The notes under the pieces were generated by a model, which was given only the letters and a program-made list of their open reading frames with translations, had not been told where the DNA came from and ran no database searches. Shown one piece after another: positions 9,789-19,006 of a DNA stretch of 64,000 nucleotides (the first letter of the stretch is position 1; the number at the start of each line of letters is the position of its first letter). Origin of the DNA: Enterococcus mediterraneensis. GTDB lineage: Bacteria; Bacillota; Bacilli; Lactobacillales; Enterococcaceae. Both the position numbers and the translations under genes were made by a program. Where the stretch lies: the NCBI RefSeq assembly GCF_900604485.1, contig NZ_UWOP01000001.1:1411501-1475500 (forward strand), given 5' to 3'.

Positions 9789-9820
9789 CCCGTTCATCTC
9801 CTTAATAGTTTATCTCTTAA

Positions 9821-9829
9821 ATTATAGCA
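9821..9829 (-). promoter_or_regulatory. Extended -10 promoter of mod-res
   Basis: On the minus strand a perfect TATAAT (complement of 9821-9826) is preceded by TGC, the extended -10 pattern. The -35 region is poor. It lies about 33 bases before the mod start. Confidence 0.55.
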
Positions 9830-9859
9830 TTGAACGCCTTGTACTATACAGTAAGAATA

Positions 9860-9904
9860 AATAAAAATCCTCCCACCGACAATCATTCAGTGAGAGGATT
9901 TTGG
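9860..9904 (-). terminator. guaA terminator
   Basis: Arms 9864-9876 and 9890-9902 form a 13-bp stem with one G-U pair in the minus-strand RNA, followed by a T run on the minus strand. It ends the guaA transcript and separates it from mod-res. Confidence 0.8.
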
Positions 9905-9999
9905 CAACAATTTAAATCATTTTAGGTCTCCAAAAGTCGTTTGAGTTTTAGCTAAACACAGTTATATCAATGTTTATAATGCTATAAAGTGTCACTACT

Positions 10000-11565
10000 T
10001 TATTCCCACTCCACTGTTGCAGGTGGCTTGCTGGTGATGTCATACACGATGCGGTTTACGTGAGCGACTTCGTTTACGATGCGGACGCTGATTTTTTGCA
10101 ATACATCCCATGGGATACGAGCAAAGTCAGCAGTCATACCGTCGATAGAGGTCACTGCGCGGATGCCGACTGTGTAGTCGTAAGTCCGGCCGTCGCCCAT
10201 AACTCCGACAGAACGGATGCCAGGCAGAACAGTAAAGTATTGCCAGATATCGCGGTCAAGACCGGCTTTGGCGATTTCTTCTCTCAAGATCAAATCAGAA
10301 TCGCGAACGATTTCTAATTTTTCTTCGGTGATTTCGCCAAGGACACGGATACCTAGTCCGGGACCTGGGAATGGTTGGCGCCAAACGATCTCGTCAGGCA
10401 TACCTAATTGAGTACCAAGTTCACGGACTTCATCTTTGAACAATGTGTTCAATGGTTCGATCAATTGGAATTGCATGTCTTCAGGCAGTCCGCCAACATT
10501 GTGGTGAGACTTGATAGTTTGGGCTGTTTCTGTTCCAGATTCGATGACATCGGTATATAAAGTACCTTGGGCTAAGAAAGAAACTCCTTCTTGGCCAGCA
10601 AGTTTCGTTGCTTCGTCATCAAAGACGTAGACGAATTCATTTCCGATGATCTTGCGTTTTTCTTCTGGATCAGATACGCCTCTTAATTTATCTAAGAAAC
10701 GATCTTTCGCGTCAACTTTGATAATGTTCAGACCAAATTTGCCGCCAAGACTTTCCATAACTTGTTCTGCTTCGTTTTTCCGCAACAAACCGTGGTCAAC
10801 GAAGATGGAGGTCAATTGGTCACCGATGGCTTTTTGTAAAAGAACGCCGACAACACTGGAATCGACACCGCCGGAAAGACCTAACAAGACTTTTTTGTCA
10901 CCGACTTGTTCGCGGATCTTCGCGATCTGCATGTCGATAAAGTTATCCATCGTCCAATCGCCTTTACATTGGCAGACATCTAAAGCAAAATGTTTCAACA
11001 GCTCATTGCCGTATTCAGAGTGACGAACTTCTGCGTGGAATTGGATTCCGTACATTTTCCGTTCATGATCTTGGATCGAAGCGATGGGGCAGTCTTTGCT
11101 GGTAGCTACGATTTCAAAACCTTCTGGTGCTTGTGTGACTAAATCACCATGGCTCATCCAAACAGTTTGTTTCTTCGGCGTACTTGCGAATAATTCCGCC
11201 TTGTCGCTTAAAATCTCAAGTTCTGCTTTTCCGTATTCACGGTTTTTAGCAGGTTCAACTTTTCCGCCTAATTTATAAGTAATCAATTGCATACCATAAC
11301 AAATCCCTAAAACTGGAATCCCTAGTTCAAGGATCTCTTCATCGATGCCAAAAGCACCTGGATCATAGACACTGTTTGGACCTCCAGAAAGGATGATTCC
11401 TTTTGGATTGATAGCTTTGACTTCTTCGGCAGTGATACGATGGCTCAATAATTCTGAGAAAACACCGAATTCACGGATACGACGAGTGATCAATTGGTTG
11501 TACTGACTACCGTAATCAAGCACGATAATTTTTTCAACGTTTGGCATGTTGTCAACGTTTGTCAC
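10000..11565 (-). CDS. guaA: GMP synthase (glutamine-hydrolysing)
   Basis: Converts XMP, glutamine and ATP to GMP, the last step of de novo guanine nucleotide synthesis, in the cytoplasm. The N-terminal class I glutamine amidotransferase has the nucleophile in GICYGMQ (Cys89) and the histidine-glutamate end of its triad in HAEVRH; the central ATP pyrophosphatase carries GLSGGVDSS; the C-terminal dimerisation domain ends with TVEWE. At 521 residues the length is normal. The start is GTG at 11565, 8 bases after GAGGT. Monocistronic, with its own terminator at 9860-9904. Confidence 0.98.
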   Translation of the reverse strand: MTNVDNMPNVEKIIVLDYGSQYNQLITRRIREFGVFSELLSHRITAEEVKAINPKGIILSGGPNSVYDPGAFGIDEEILELGIPVLGICYGMQLITYKLGGKVEPAKNREYGKAELEILSDKAELFASTPKKQTVWMSHGDLVTQAPEGFEIVATSKDCPIASIQDHERKMYGIQFHAEVRHSEYGNELLKHFALDVCQCKGDWTMDNFIDMQIAKIREQVGDKKVLLGLSGGVDSSVVGVLLQKAIGDQLTSIFVDHGLLRKNEAEQVMESLGGKFGLNIIKVDAKDRFLDKLRGVSDPEEKRKIIGNEFVYVFDDEATKLAGQEGVSFLAQGTLYTDVIESGTETAQTIKSHHNVGGLPEDMQFQLIEPLNTLFKDEVRELGTQLGMPDEIVWRQPFPGPGLGIRVLGEITEEKLEIVRDSDLILREEIAKAGLDRDIWQYFTVLPGIRSVGVMGDGRTYDYTVGIRAVTSIDGMTADFARIPWDVLQKISVRIVNEVAHVNRIVYDITSKPPATVEWE

Positions 11566-11629
11566 AATTATTACCTCTATTCCTTAATTAGATTTATTGA
11601 ATGAAAGATTGCTCTTTCCCAACAGCTGT

Positions 11630-12553
11630 TTAATATTTGCGAAGATAGATCTCATCGATCAAATGCTTCTTGGTTTTATGCAAGATTATATCTGCTCTGC
11701 TGCGTGTAGGCAAGATATACTCCTTTAAATTCTTCAAATTCACATTTTCCCACACTTGCTCGGCCAATTGCAAGGCTTCTTTTCGATCGCCGATAGCAAA
11801 TTGGTAATAATAATTGGTAGGATCTTGGAAAGCAGTGTCCAGCAATTGCTCGAAACGCTCTAAATACCACTGTTCGATCAATTTTTGATCAGCGTCCACA
11901 TAAATCGAAAAATCAAAAAAGTCGCTGACATAAATTTGCTGGTTCGCCGGCAACTGCAATGTGTTGATTCCTTCAACGATCAGAATATCCGGCTGTAAGA
12001 TCGTTTCATATTCTCCTTCAATAATATCATAGACATTGTGTGAGTAAATAGGGATCTTGATTTCCGGCTGACCGGACTTCACTTCGTTTAAAAATTGGAT
12101 CAGGCTTTCCATATTATAGCTTTCAGGAAATCCTTTGCGATCCATGATGCCCCGTTCTTCCAAAATCTTGTTGGGATACAAAAATCCATCTGTGGTGATC
12201 AATTGTACATTCCGACGAGGGAATAAGCGGTCTAGAAGCGTTTGGACCAGGCGAGCAGTCGTTGATTTTCCGACAGCTACTGATCCAGCGATGCCGATAA
12301 TAAACGGCGGCATCTTTACATAGCGATGTAAAAACAACCCTTTGCTTAATGTCAATGATTCAAATTCCTTCATATATAAATGAATCAAATGACACAGCGG
12401 GATATAAACATCTTCCACATCCTGCATAGAGATGCGGTCATTCAAACTTTTGATATTGTCCAATTCATCTTGCGTCAACGGCATTTTGCCGTTGTTATAA
12501 AATCCCTGCCACTGTTTGCGGGGAATTCGATAGAAATTCATCTTTTCATCCAT
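11630..12553 (-). CDS. coaA: Type I pantothenate kinase
   Basis: Phosphorylates pantothenate, the first and controlling step of coenzyme A synthesis. The 307-residue protein has the P-loop [12 protein letters not shown] and the following [11 protein letters not shown], both diagnostic of the prokaryotic type I enzyme, and YSHNVYDI and VEGINTLQ further on. The long frame opens at 12622, but ATG 12553 (MDEKMNFY) lies a few bases after AAAGGAG and matches known N termini, so the upstream extension is rejected. It shares a divergent promoter region with the SGNH hydrolase gene. Confidence 0.97.
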   Translation of the reverse strand: MDEKMNFYRIPRKQWQGFYNNGKMPLTQDELDNIKSLNDRISMQDVEDVYIPLCHLIHLYMKEFESLTLSKGLFLHRYVKMPPFIIGIAGSVAVGKSTTARLVQTLLDRLFPRRNVQLITTDGFLYPNKILEERGIMDRKGFPESYNMESLIQFLNEVKSGQPEIKIPIYSHNVYDIIEGEYETILQPDILIVEGINTLQLPANQQIYVSDFFDFSIYVDADQKLIEQWYLERFEQLLDTAFQDPTNYYYQFAIGDRKEALQLAEQVWENVNLKNLKEYILPTRSRADIILHKTKKHLIDEIYLRKY

Positions 12554-12690
12554 GAATGGTTCTCCTTTATAGACTCGCGAACATTTTAACACAAAATCAG
12601 CGGCAATATTAAGAGAAACCAAAAATAAATGCAGTCGTTTTTCCTTTGTGCTAAGATGAAGTCAAAGAAACGAGAGGAAGTCAGCATTAA

Positions 12691-13269
12691 ATGAAAAAAA
12701 TTGTGATTTATGGCGACAGCATCGCTGCAGGACTGTATAATGGCGAAGAAACAGCTATATTAGATGAAAGTATTCAAGACGAGCTGGAAAAACAAGGATT
12801 TTCCGATGTAGAAGTCGTCAATTTAGGGGTACGGGGAGCATCGACAGCTTCTGCTCTTGAAAAAATCGATACAGCTGTCATGGAAAAACCGGACATCTTC
12901 GTGTTGAATGTGGGGATCAATGATGCTATCAATATCCGGGACAATCAAGCGGATTATCAAGAAAATCTGCAAAAGATGATCCACGCCTTTTCAGCTGAAA
13001 AAGTGATCTTAGTCGGTCCCAGCTATGTAGATGAAAGCATCAAGACACAAACTGATCCCGAAATTTTACAAGAGTATCGCGCCACTGCGCAAAAAACAGC
13101 TGAAGCAAACAATGTCAGCTTTATCGATGTGTACCATTACATGACACTTGCTTCACCGAAAGATTATTTGCAAGAAGATGGTTTGCATCCCTCAAAAAGC
13201 GGTTATCAGCTGCTAGGTGAATTGATCGCTAAAGAGATAAAAAATAAATGGAGAGAAACAAATGACTAA
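12691..13269 (+). CDS. SGNH/GDSL-family hydrolase
   Basis: A 192-residue cytoplasmic-looking esterase of the SGNH superfamily. All four blocks are visible: YGDSIAAG with the nucleophile Ser10, NLGVRGAS (block II glycine, about 44-51), GIND (block III, 75-78) and DGLHPSKSGY with Asp163 and His166. No signal peptide. The family cleaves acyl or acetyl esters of lipids, sugars or peptides; the substrate is not evident. It overlaps the next gene by 8 bases, so the two are translated together. Confidence 0.88.
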   Translation: MKKIVIYGDSIAAGLYNGEETAILDESIQDELEKQGFSDVEVVNLGVRGASTASALEKIDTAVMEKPDIFVLNVGINDAINIRDNQADYQENLQKMIHAFSAEKVILVGPSYVDESIKTQTDPEILQEYRATAQKTAEANNVSFIDVYHYMTLASPKDYLQEDGLHPSKSGYQLLGELIAKEIKNKWRETND

Positions 13270-13864
13270 CCATTATTATTCAGAACGTCCTGACACGGCG
13301 CATGATTTTGAAGAATGGCAATTTGAACTAAAAGGCAAAACCTTTCAATTTGTAACAGACAGCGGCGTTTTTTCTAAAAAAACTGTTGATTACGGATCGC
13401 GGGTATTGATCGATGCGATGTCTGACGAAAATCTGCCGGAAGGGACCCTGTTGGATGTCGGTTGCGGTTATGGACCTATCGGCTTGTCATTGGCAGCTGC
13501 CTTTCAGCGTCCGGTAGAGATGATCGATATCAATGAGCGGGCTGTTGATCTGGCAAAAGGCAATGCAGCACGAAATCATATAAAAAACGTTGATATCCAT
13601 ACTTCTAATATCTATAAAGATGTTCATCAAACTTCTTACGCAGCCATCGTCAGCAATCCGCCGATTCGAGCAGGCAAAGAGGTTGTTCATGAGATTTTAG
13701 AAGGAGCTTACGATCTATTGAAGCCAGAAGGTACCTTGACGATCGTGATCCAAAAGAAACAAGGCGCTCCCAGCGCGAAAAAGAAAATGGCAGAAGTGTT
13801 CGGCAATGCGGAAATCATCCACAAAGACAAAGGCTATTACATCATCCAAAGTGTCAAAGCATGA
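13262..13864 (+). CDS. RsmC-like class I methyltransferase
   Basis: AdoMet-dependent methyltransferase of the RsmC/YbxB group, 200 residues, single domain. It has the AdoMet loop LDVGCGYGP (64-72) and the catalytic NPPI (132-135) expected of enzymes that methylate an exocyclic amino group; family members of this size are annotated as 16S rRNA G1207 N2-methyltransferases. The N-terminal half of the larger E. coli RsmC is absent, as is normal in Bacillota. It begins inside the preceding SGNH gene and ends at a terminator. Confidence 0.88.
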   Translation: MTNHYYSERPDTAHDFEEWQFELKGKTFQFVTDSGVFSKKTVDYGSRVLIDAMSDENLPEGTLLDVGCGYGPIGLSLAAAFQRPVEMIDINERAVDLAKGNAARNHIKNVDIHTSNIYKDVHQTSYAAIVSNPPIRAGKEVVHEILEGAYDLLKPEGTLTIVIQKKQGAPSAKKKMAEVFGNAEIIHKDKGYYIIQSVKA

Positions 13865-13868
13865 TTTT

Positions 13869-13908
13869 AAGCAGAGTTTCCTATCAAAAGGGCAACTCTG
13901 CTTTTTGT
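13869..13908 (+). terminator. Terminator of the SGNH-methyltransferase operon
   Basis: Arms AAGCAGAGTT (13869-13878) and AACTCTGCTT (13894-13903) are followed by TTTTGTTTT. Confidence 0.85.
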
Positions 13909-14007
13909 TTTACTAACTCTGAAACCGATTTTTTGTAGGATGAAAATCGGCTATTTTTTTAGAAAAAAATTTGGTACACTGGATTGTAAGATAAAAGAGG
14001 TGGAAAA

Positions 14008-15024
14008 ATGAAGCTGACAATCAGACAAATCGCCGAAATGGCAGGGGTCTCCGTAACAACGGTCTCACAAATTCTCAATAACAAAGGCACACGTTTTAGC
14101 GATGAGACGCGGCGGCGTGTTTGGGAAATCGTTAATAAATACCAATACAAACCGGATTTTTTTGCTTCTAATCTGATCAACCGTCATTCGAAAACGATTG
14201 GTATGATCGTCCCCGATGTCACGGATTTTTTCTTTTCTAAAATCGTCGAAGGGGTCGAACGCTACGTCAATCCACTAGGTTATATGATCGTGCTGTGCAA
14301 TTCGCAGCAAAGTCAGGAAAAAGAGCTGAGCTATATCGAAGAACTCAGTCATCGTTCCGTTGATGGTATCTTATTGGCAACACCCAACAAATTGCCGGAA
14401 GAGTATAAACTGGATGGTTCTTTTTATCGCAATATCCCTATGATTTTGATCGATCGCGGGATCAATCAAAGAAGCCGGGGCCGCTTGATCGTCAAAGAAT
14501 ACGAAGGCGCCTACCAAGCTGTTTCCTACCTAATCGAAAACGGTCATCGTCATATCGGGATGCTGAAAGAAAGTACCGGTTATTATCAATTGGAAGAACG
14601 TTATAACGGTTATCGAAATGCATTGAAGGATCATGGAATCTCTTATAAAAACAAATACATCGTCATCAATGAGCTGACCGTTTCCGGAGGCTATGAGGCG
14701 GCGAAAGAATTATTGAAACAAAAGGAGATCACAGCGATTTTTTGCAGCAATGATGCGATGGCGATCGGTTGTTATCAAGCTATCTATGAGCTTGGGAAAA
14801 AGGTTCCTGAGGATATCTCCGTGGTAGGATTTGACGGATTGAAACTTTCGGAATACGTGACACCGCCATTGACTACGGTTTTACAGCCGAGCTTTGATAT
14901 TGGTTTCCATGCAGCCAAGTTTTTAGTCGATGCAATCGAGTTTCCTGAAAAGCGAATCCCGAATAAAGTTTTCGATACTAAATTAATTATTCGTGAGAGT
15001 GTGAGGCCATTGACAACCGATTAA
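14008..15024 (+). CDS. LacI-family transcriptional regulator of the nucleoside cluster
   Basis: A 338-residue regulator with a LacI helix-turn-helix at residues 4-25 (TIRQIAEMAGVSVTTVSQIL) and hinge YKPDFFASNL, then a periplasmic-binding-protein-like effector domain (IGMIVPDVTDFFFSKIVEGV, GHRHIGML, AIFCSNDAMAIGCYQ, VVGFDGLKLSEYVTPPLTTV). It lies just upstream of pdp-deoC-cdd in the same direction and a clear palindrome lies between them, so I infer local control of nucleoside use. The effector could be a ribose or deoxyribose phosphate or a nucleoside; this is not shown by sequence. ATG 14008 follows AGAGGTGG. Confidence 0.85.
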   Translation: MKLTIRQIAEMAGVSVTTVSQILNNKGTRFSDETRRRVWEIVNKYQYKPDFFASNLINRHSKTIGMIVPDVTDFFFSKIVEGVERYVNPLGYMIVLCNSQQSQEKELSYIEELSHRSVDGILLATPNKLPEEYKLDGSFYRNIPMILIDRGINQRSRGRLIVKEYEGAYQAVSYLIENGHRHIGMLKESTGYYQLEERYNGYRNALKDHGISYKNKYIVINELTVSGGYEAAKELLKQKEITAIFCSNDAMAIGCYQAIYELGKKVPEDISVVGFDGLKLSEYVTPPLTTVLQPSFDIGFHAAKFLVDAIEFPEKRIPNKVFDTKLIIRESVRPLTTD

Positions 15025-15042
15025 GAATACTGTATATTCCTT

Positions 15043-15057
15043 TTGTAAGCGCTTAAT
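15043..15057 (+). promoter_or_regulatory. Possible catabolite-responsive element (cre)
   Basis: TTGTAAGCGCTTAAT agrees with the consensus WTGNAARCGNWWWCA at 13 of 15 places; the last two bases differ. Its place upstream of the pdp promoter would suit CcpA control of nucleoside catabolism. Confidence 0.45.
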
Positions 15058-15072
15058 TAAAGTTTTACAGAG

Positions 15073-15092
15073 TTAGTAAACTGTTTTACTAA
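15073..15092 (+). promoter_or_regulatory. Palindromic operator candidate upstream of pdp
   Basis: Half-sites TTAGTAAA and TTTACTAA with a 4-base centre (CTGT). It lies immediately before the -35 region of the pdp promoter and is a likely binding site for the neighbouring LacI-type regulator. Confidence 0.55.
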
Positions 15093-15097
15093 AGTGG

Positions 15098-15125
15098 TTT
15101 ACCAGAAGCCAGAATGTTGTATAAT
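15098..15125 (+). promoter_or_regulatory. Promoter of pdp-deoC-cdd
   Basis: A perfect -10 TATAAT (15120-15125) with a partial -35 TTTACC (15098-15103), spacing 16. The pdp start codon lies 26 bases downstream. Confidence 0.6.
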
Positions 15126-15150
15126 AATTAGAGGTATAGGGGGTAAAACA

Positions 15151-16452
15151 ATGCGAATGGTGGATTTGATCGAAAAGAAGCGTGACGGACATGTGTTATC
15201 TAAAGAAGAAATCGACTTTATTATAAAAGAATACACGAATGGAACGATTCCTGATTATCAGATGAGTGCGTTATTGATGGCAATTTTTTATCAAGATATG
15301 ACTGACGAAGAAATCACGAATCTTACATTAGCGATGGCCTACTCAGGAGAAGTGATCGATCTTTCTTCGATTAAAGGGATCAAGGTAGACAAACATTCGA
15401 CAGGCGGTGTCGGTGATACTACGACATTGATCTTGGCGCCATTAGTAGCCAGTGTCGGTGTTCCTGTAGCTAAAATGTCGGGACGTGGATTAGGATTCAC
15501 CGGTGGAACATTGGATAAACTAGAAGCGATCCCCGGTTTTAAAATCGAACTCTCTGATGAAAAATTCACCGAGATCGTCAACGAAAGCCAAGTAGCCGTC
15601 ATCGGCCAGTCCAGCGAACTAGCCCCAGCGGACAAAAAATTGTATGCATTGCGAGATGTTACCGCAACTGTCAATTCAATTCCGTTGATCGCAAGCTCCA
15701 TCATGAGCAAAAAAATCGCGGCCGGTGCAGATGCGATCGTTTTGGATGTGACTACAGGAGACGGCGCCTTCATGAAAAATCTTGAAGATGCCCGCCGTTT
15801 AGCTCATACGATGGTACGGATCGGCAAATTAGCCAATCGACAAACAATGGCGATCGTTTCTGATATGTCACAACCATTAGGTGAAGCAATCGGCAATAGT
15901 TTGGAAGTCGTTGAAGCAATCGAAACGCTGCAAGGCAAAGGCCCCGAGGATCTTTTAGAAATGTGTTATGTCCTAGGCAGCCAAATGGTCGTGTTAGCTG
16001 AAAAAGCCGCGACTCTTGAAGAAGCCCGAAGCATGTTGGAAGAAGCATTACATTCCGGCAAAGCGCTAGAAAAATTCAAAGAAATGATCCGCAACCAAGG
16101 TGGAGACGAACAAGTCGTCGACCATCCCGAGAGATTGCTGACTGCCAAATATGAAATAGAATTACCTGCACAAACATCTGGTGTCGTTACTAAATTAGTC
16201 GCAAACGAAATCGGGATCGCCGCTATGATGCTGGGAGCCGGACGCCAAACAAAAGAAGACAGCATCGATTACGCTGTCGGCTTGAAACTCCATAAAAAAA
16301 TCGGCGATCAAGTAGCAGAAGGCGAATCGCTACTAACGATCTACAGCAACAAAGAAGCTGTCGAAGATGTCAAAAAACTGCTATACGCGAATATTGAAAT
16401 CGGTGAAAACGGCGAAGAACCGCCATTGATCCACGATATCATTACAGAATAA
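15151..16452 (+). CDS. pdp: Pyrimidine-nucleoside phosphorylase
   Basis: Splits uridine, thymidine and deoxyuridine with phosphate to the free base and (deoxy)ribose 1-phosphate. The 433-residue protein shows the thymidine/pyrimidine phosphorylase signature [16 protein letters not shown] and the phosphate-binding KHSTGGVGD (81-89), and a C-terminal alpha/beta domain. The track-length frame opens at 15094, but ATG 15151 ([10 protein letters not shown]) follows the purine-rich site AGGGGG and matches the family start. First gene of pdp-deoC-cdd; deoC follows after 12 bases and uses the sugar phosphate after DeoB. Confidence 0.96.
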   Translation: MRMVDLIEKKRDGHVLSKEEIDFIIKEYTNGTIPDYQMSALLMAIFYQDMTDEEITNLTLAMAYSGEVIDLSSIKGIKVDKHSTGGVGDTTTLILAPLVASVGVPVAKMSGRGLGFTGGTLDKLEAIPGFKIELSDEKFTEIVNESQVAVIGQSSELAPADKKLYALRDVTATVNSIPLIASSIMSKKIAAGADAIVLDVTTGDGAFMKNLEDARRLAHTMVRIGKLANRQTMAIVSDMSQPLGEAIGNSLEVVEAIETLQGKGPEDLLEMCYVLGSQMVVLAEKAATLEEARSMLEEALHSGKALEKFKEMIRNQGGDEQVVDHPERLLTAKYEIELPAQTSGVVTKLVANEIGIAAMMLGAGRQTKEDSIDYAVGLKLHKKIGDQVAEGESLLTIYSNKEAVEDVKKLLYANIEIGENGEEPPLIHDIITE

Positions 16453-16464
16453 GGAGAGAAAAAA

Positions 16465-17127
16465 ATGGAATTAAACAGAATGATCGACCACACAATTTTA
16501 AAACCCGAAGCAAAAGAAGAGGATGTTTTACGTATCATTGATGAAGCAAAAAAATATCACTTCTACTCTGTCTGCATCAATCCAACATGGGTGAAATTTG
16601 CCGCTGAAAAATTAGCTGGCGAACCAATCGCCGTTTGTACAGTTATCGGTTTTCCTTTAGGTGCCAACACATCTGAAGTCAAAGCATATGAAACGACAGA
16701 CGCTATCAACAACGGTGCAGATGAAGTCGATATGGTCATCAATATCGGCGCATTGAAATCAAAACAATACAAAAAAGTCCAAAGTGATATCGAAGCAGTT
16801 GTCCAAGCGGCAAAAGATCGTGCATTAGTTAAAGTGATCATCGAAACAGCTTTATTAGATAAAGAAGAAATCGTCAAAGCTTGTGAATTAGCGAAAGCAG
16901 CCGGCGCAGACTTTGTTAAAACATCGACTGGGTTCTCAACAGGCGGTGCGGTAGCTGAAGATGTACGCTTGATGCGGGAAACAGTCGGTCCAGAAATGGG
17001 TGTTAAAGCATCTGGCGGTATCCACAACGAAGCAGAAGCAATGGCAATGGTGGAAGCCGGTGCCAACCGCTTAGGTACAAGTGCCAGTGTTGCAATCGTC
17101 ACAGGATCAACTGGAGCAGGCTATTAA
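16465..17127 (+). CDS. deoC: Deoxyribose-phosphate aldolase
   Basis: Cleaves 2-deoxyribose 5-phosphate to glyceraldehyde 3-phosphate and acetaldehyde, linking deoxynucleosides to glycolysis. The 220-residue TIM-barrel has the Schiff-base lysine in FVKTSTGF (Lys152), the proton-relay segment [15 protein letters not shown] and the phosphate-binding ASGGIH. Length and start (ATG after AAGGAGAG) are normal. It lies 12 bases after pdp and 10 bases before cdd in one operon. The acetaldehyde formed may be handled by the iron alcohol dehydrogenase encoded later in the cluster. Confidence 0.97.
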   Translation: MELNRMIDHTILKPEAKEEDVLRIIDEAKKYHFYSVCINPTWVKFAAEKLAGEPIAVCTVIGFPLGANTSEVKAYETTDAINNGADEVDMVINIGALKSKQYKKVQSDIEAVVQAAKDRALVKVIIETALLDKEEIVKACELAKAAGADFVKTSTGFSTGGAVAEDVRLMRETVGPEMGVKASGGIHNEAEAMAMVEAGANRLGTSASVAIVTGSTGAGY

Positions 17128-17137
17128 GGAGAAAATG

Positions 17138-17533
17138 ATGGAAGCAAAAGAAGAATGGATCAGCACGGCAACTGAGGCATTAGATAAAGCCTATGTTCCC
17201 TACTCACATTTTCCAGTAGGAGCTTGTCTAGTGACGAAATCCGGAAAAATCTATCAAGGCATCAATATCGAAAATGCTTCTTTCGGGTTGACTAATTGCG
17301 CGGAACGAACAGCGTTTTTCAAAGCAGTTTCTGAAGGAGAAAGAGAATTCAGTCATCTGGTAGTAGCTGGGCATACACCGGAACCAATCTCACCATGCGG
17401 TGCTTGCCGACAAGTGATGGCAGAATTTTGCCACCCAGACATGCCGGTGACTTTGGTAGGAGACAACGGAGCCATCAAAGAAATGAGTGTACGGGAGCTG
17501 CTGCCATACGCTTTTACAGAAAAAGATCTATGA
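17138..17533 (+). CDS. cdd: Cytidine deaminase
   Basis: Deaminates cytidine and deoxycytidine to uridine and deoxyuridine, which feed pdp. The 131-residue protein is the small tetrameric type: CAE (Cys54, Glu56) and PCGAC (Cys87, Cys90) bind the zinc and carry the catalytic glutamate. Two adjacent ATG codons at 17135 and 17138 follow AAGGAG; spacing (3 versus 6 bases) favours 17138. The longer open frame that starts inside deoC is not used. No terminator is seen before the following lipoprotein gene. Confidence 0.96.
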   Translation: MEAKEEWISTATEALDKAYVPYSHFPVGACLVTKSGKIYQGINIENASFGLTNCAERTAFFKAVSEGEREFSHLVVAGHTPEPISPCGACRQVMAEFCHPDMPVTLVGDNGAIKEMSVRELLPYAFTEKDL

Positions 17534-17597
17534 TTCAGATTCATTCAGTCCGCGTGGCTGTTGAAAAATAAAAATTATTTTAGGGGGATTTACAAAA

Positions 17598-18710
17598 ATG
17601 AAGACAGCAAAAGTATTTGGTCTTGGCGCATTAGCTCTAACAAGTGCTCTAGTTTTAGGCGCGTGTGGCGGCGGCAATGGCGGATCTACTGATTCAACCG
17701 GCGGAGGAGCATCAGATGGAAAAACAGATGCTGAACACAGTGTAGCGATCGTTACTGATATCGGCGGTGTTGATGACCGTTCATTCAACCAATCTGCCTG
17801 GGAAGGTCTTGAAGCATGGGGGAAAGAACATAACATCGCAAGAGGTACAGGCGGTTATGACTATATCCAATCAAACGATGCTTCAGAATATACAACGAAT
17901 ATCGATTCAGCTGTATCTAATGGTTTCAATACGATCTTTGGTATCGGCTACTTGTTAGCAGACGCAGTCTCAACTGCAGCGGATGCAAATCCTGATACAA
18001 ACTTCGGGATCATCGATTCTGTCATTGAAGGCAAAGACAACGTCGTATCAGCAACCTTCAAAGATAACGAAGCTTCTTATCTAGCTGGGGTTGCAGCTGC
18101 TGAAACAACTAAAAACGACAAAGTCGGCTTCATCGGTGGTGAAGAAGGTGTCGTTATCGACCGTTTCCAAGCTGGTTTTGAAAAAGGTGTAGCAGACACA
18201 GCTGAAAAATTAGGTAAAGAAATCACTGTAGACGTAAAATACGCAGCATCATTCGGCGACCCTGCAAAAGGGAAAGCTTTAGCAGCTGCTATGTTCCAAG
18301 ACGGCGTTGATGTGATCTTCCATGCTTCAGGCGGTACCGGTGCTGGTGTCTTCCAAGAAGCAAAAGCAATTAACCAAAAATTGAACAAAGATGACGACAA
18401 AAAAGTTTGGGTCATCGGTGTAGATAGCGACCAACAAGCTGAAGGTGAATACAAAACAGCAGACGGCGAAGATGATAACTTCACATTATGTTCAACACTT
18501 AAAGGTGTAGGTGCAGCTGTTCAAGATATCTCTACTCGCGCATTGAATGATAAATTCCCTGGTGGAGAACACCTTGTTTACGGATTGAAAGACGGCGGTG
18601 TTGATTTGACTGAAGGATTCCTTTCAGACGAAGCTAAATCTGCTATCCAAGATGCAAAACAAGAAATCATTGATGGTAAAGTTGAAGTACCAGAAACACC
18701 AGAGAAATAA
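17598..18710 (+). CDS. bmpA: BmpA/PnrA-type nucleoside-binding lipoprotein
   Basis: Substrate-binding lipoprotein of a nucleoside ABC importer. Residues 1-22 form a lipoprotein signal with lipobox LGAC (Cys23), followed by a Gly/Ser-rich linker. The mature part has the family segments IVTDIGGVDDRSFNQSAWEGL, GIGYLLADAV, FIGGEEG, HASGGTGAGVFQEA and VIGVDSDQ. 370 residues, normal. It precedes the ATPase and two permease genes in the same direction, as in other Bacillota. It can be expected to be made in excess over the transporter; the palindrome downstream may help. Confidence 0.95.
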   Translation: MKTAKVFGLGALALTSALVLGACGGGNGGSTDSTGGGASDGKTDAEHSVAIVTDIGGVDDRSFNQSAWEGLEAWGKEHNIARGTGGYDYIQSNDASEYTTNIDSAVSNGFNTIFGIGYLLADAVSTAADANPDTNFGIIDSVIEGKDNVVSATFKDNEASYLAGVAAAETTKNDKVGFIGGEEGVVIDRFQAGFEKGVADTAEKLGKEITVDVKYAASFGDPAKGKALAAAMFQDGVDVIFHASGGTGAGVFQEAKAINQKLNKDDDKKVWVIGVDSDQQAEGEYKTADGEDDNFTLCSTLKGVGAAVQDISTRALNDKFPGGEHLVYGLKDGGVDLTEGFLSDEAKSAIQDAKQEIIDGKVEVPETPEK

Positions 18711-18768
18711 TAATTGATCGACTGGAATTATGATATAAGTCAACGCTGATCAAAATACACGAACTAGA

Positions 18769-18810
18769 TAGCTCTGGTACAAACCACTAGTGGTTTGTAC
18801 CAAGAAGCTA
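18769..18810 (+). promoter_or_regulatory. Long perfect palindrome between bmpA and the transporter ATPase
   Basis: A 28-bp perfect palindrome (18775-18802, half TGGTACAAACCACT) is extended by outer arms TAGCT and AGCTA. No T run follows, so it is not a classical terminator. In mRNA it would make a very stable hairpin that could protect the bmpA message end or reduce read-through; on DNA it could be an operator. Confidence 0.6.
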
Positions 18811-18883
18811 TTAAACAGCAGCAGTATTGTTCGGGTGTTTTCTAGTTTGGCAGACTTGGATCATGGTTCCAGTTCTCATAAAA

Positions 18884-18937
18884 AAATCGTTCTTTATGAA
18901 AGAGTGATTTGGGGGATTTTTCATAAGGAAACGATTT
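18884..18937 (+). promoter_or_regulatory. Second hairpin upstream of the transporter ATPase
   Basis: Arms AAATCGTTCTTTATGAAA and TTTCATAAGGAAACGATTT pair over about 16 bases with a small internal loop. No T run follows. It lies 70 bases before the ATPase start. The rest of 18711-19006 shows no gene. Confidence 0.45.
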
Positions 18938-19006
18938 CCTTGGTTTATTGAAGTATAAAAATGTCTGGTCGTTGCAGCTGAACAAAAGAAAAAGGAAGTG
19001 AAAGTT

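Noticed and set aside
10060-11278. Plus-strand open frames over guaA
   Set aside because: Shadows of a strongly biased gene; no ribosome binding sites or domains.
15339-17102. Long minus-strand frames over pdp and deoC, up to 179 codons
   Set aside because: Antisense of well-recognised enzymes; compositions reflect codon bias of the real genes.
18775-18802. Palindrome as terminator of bmpA
   Set aside because: No T run on either strand, so not called a terminator.
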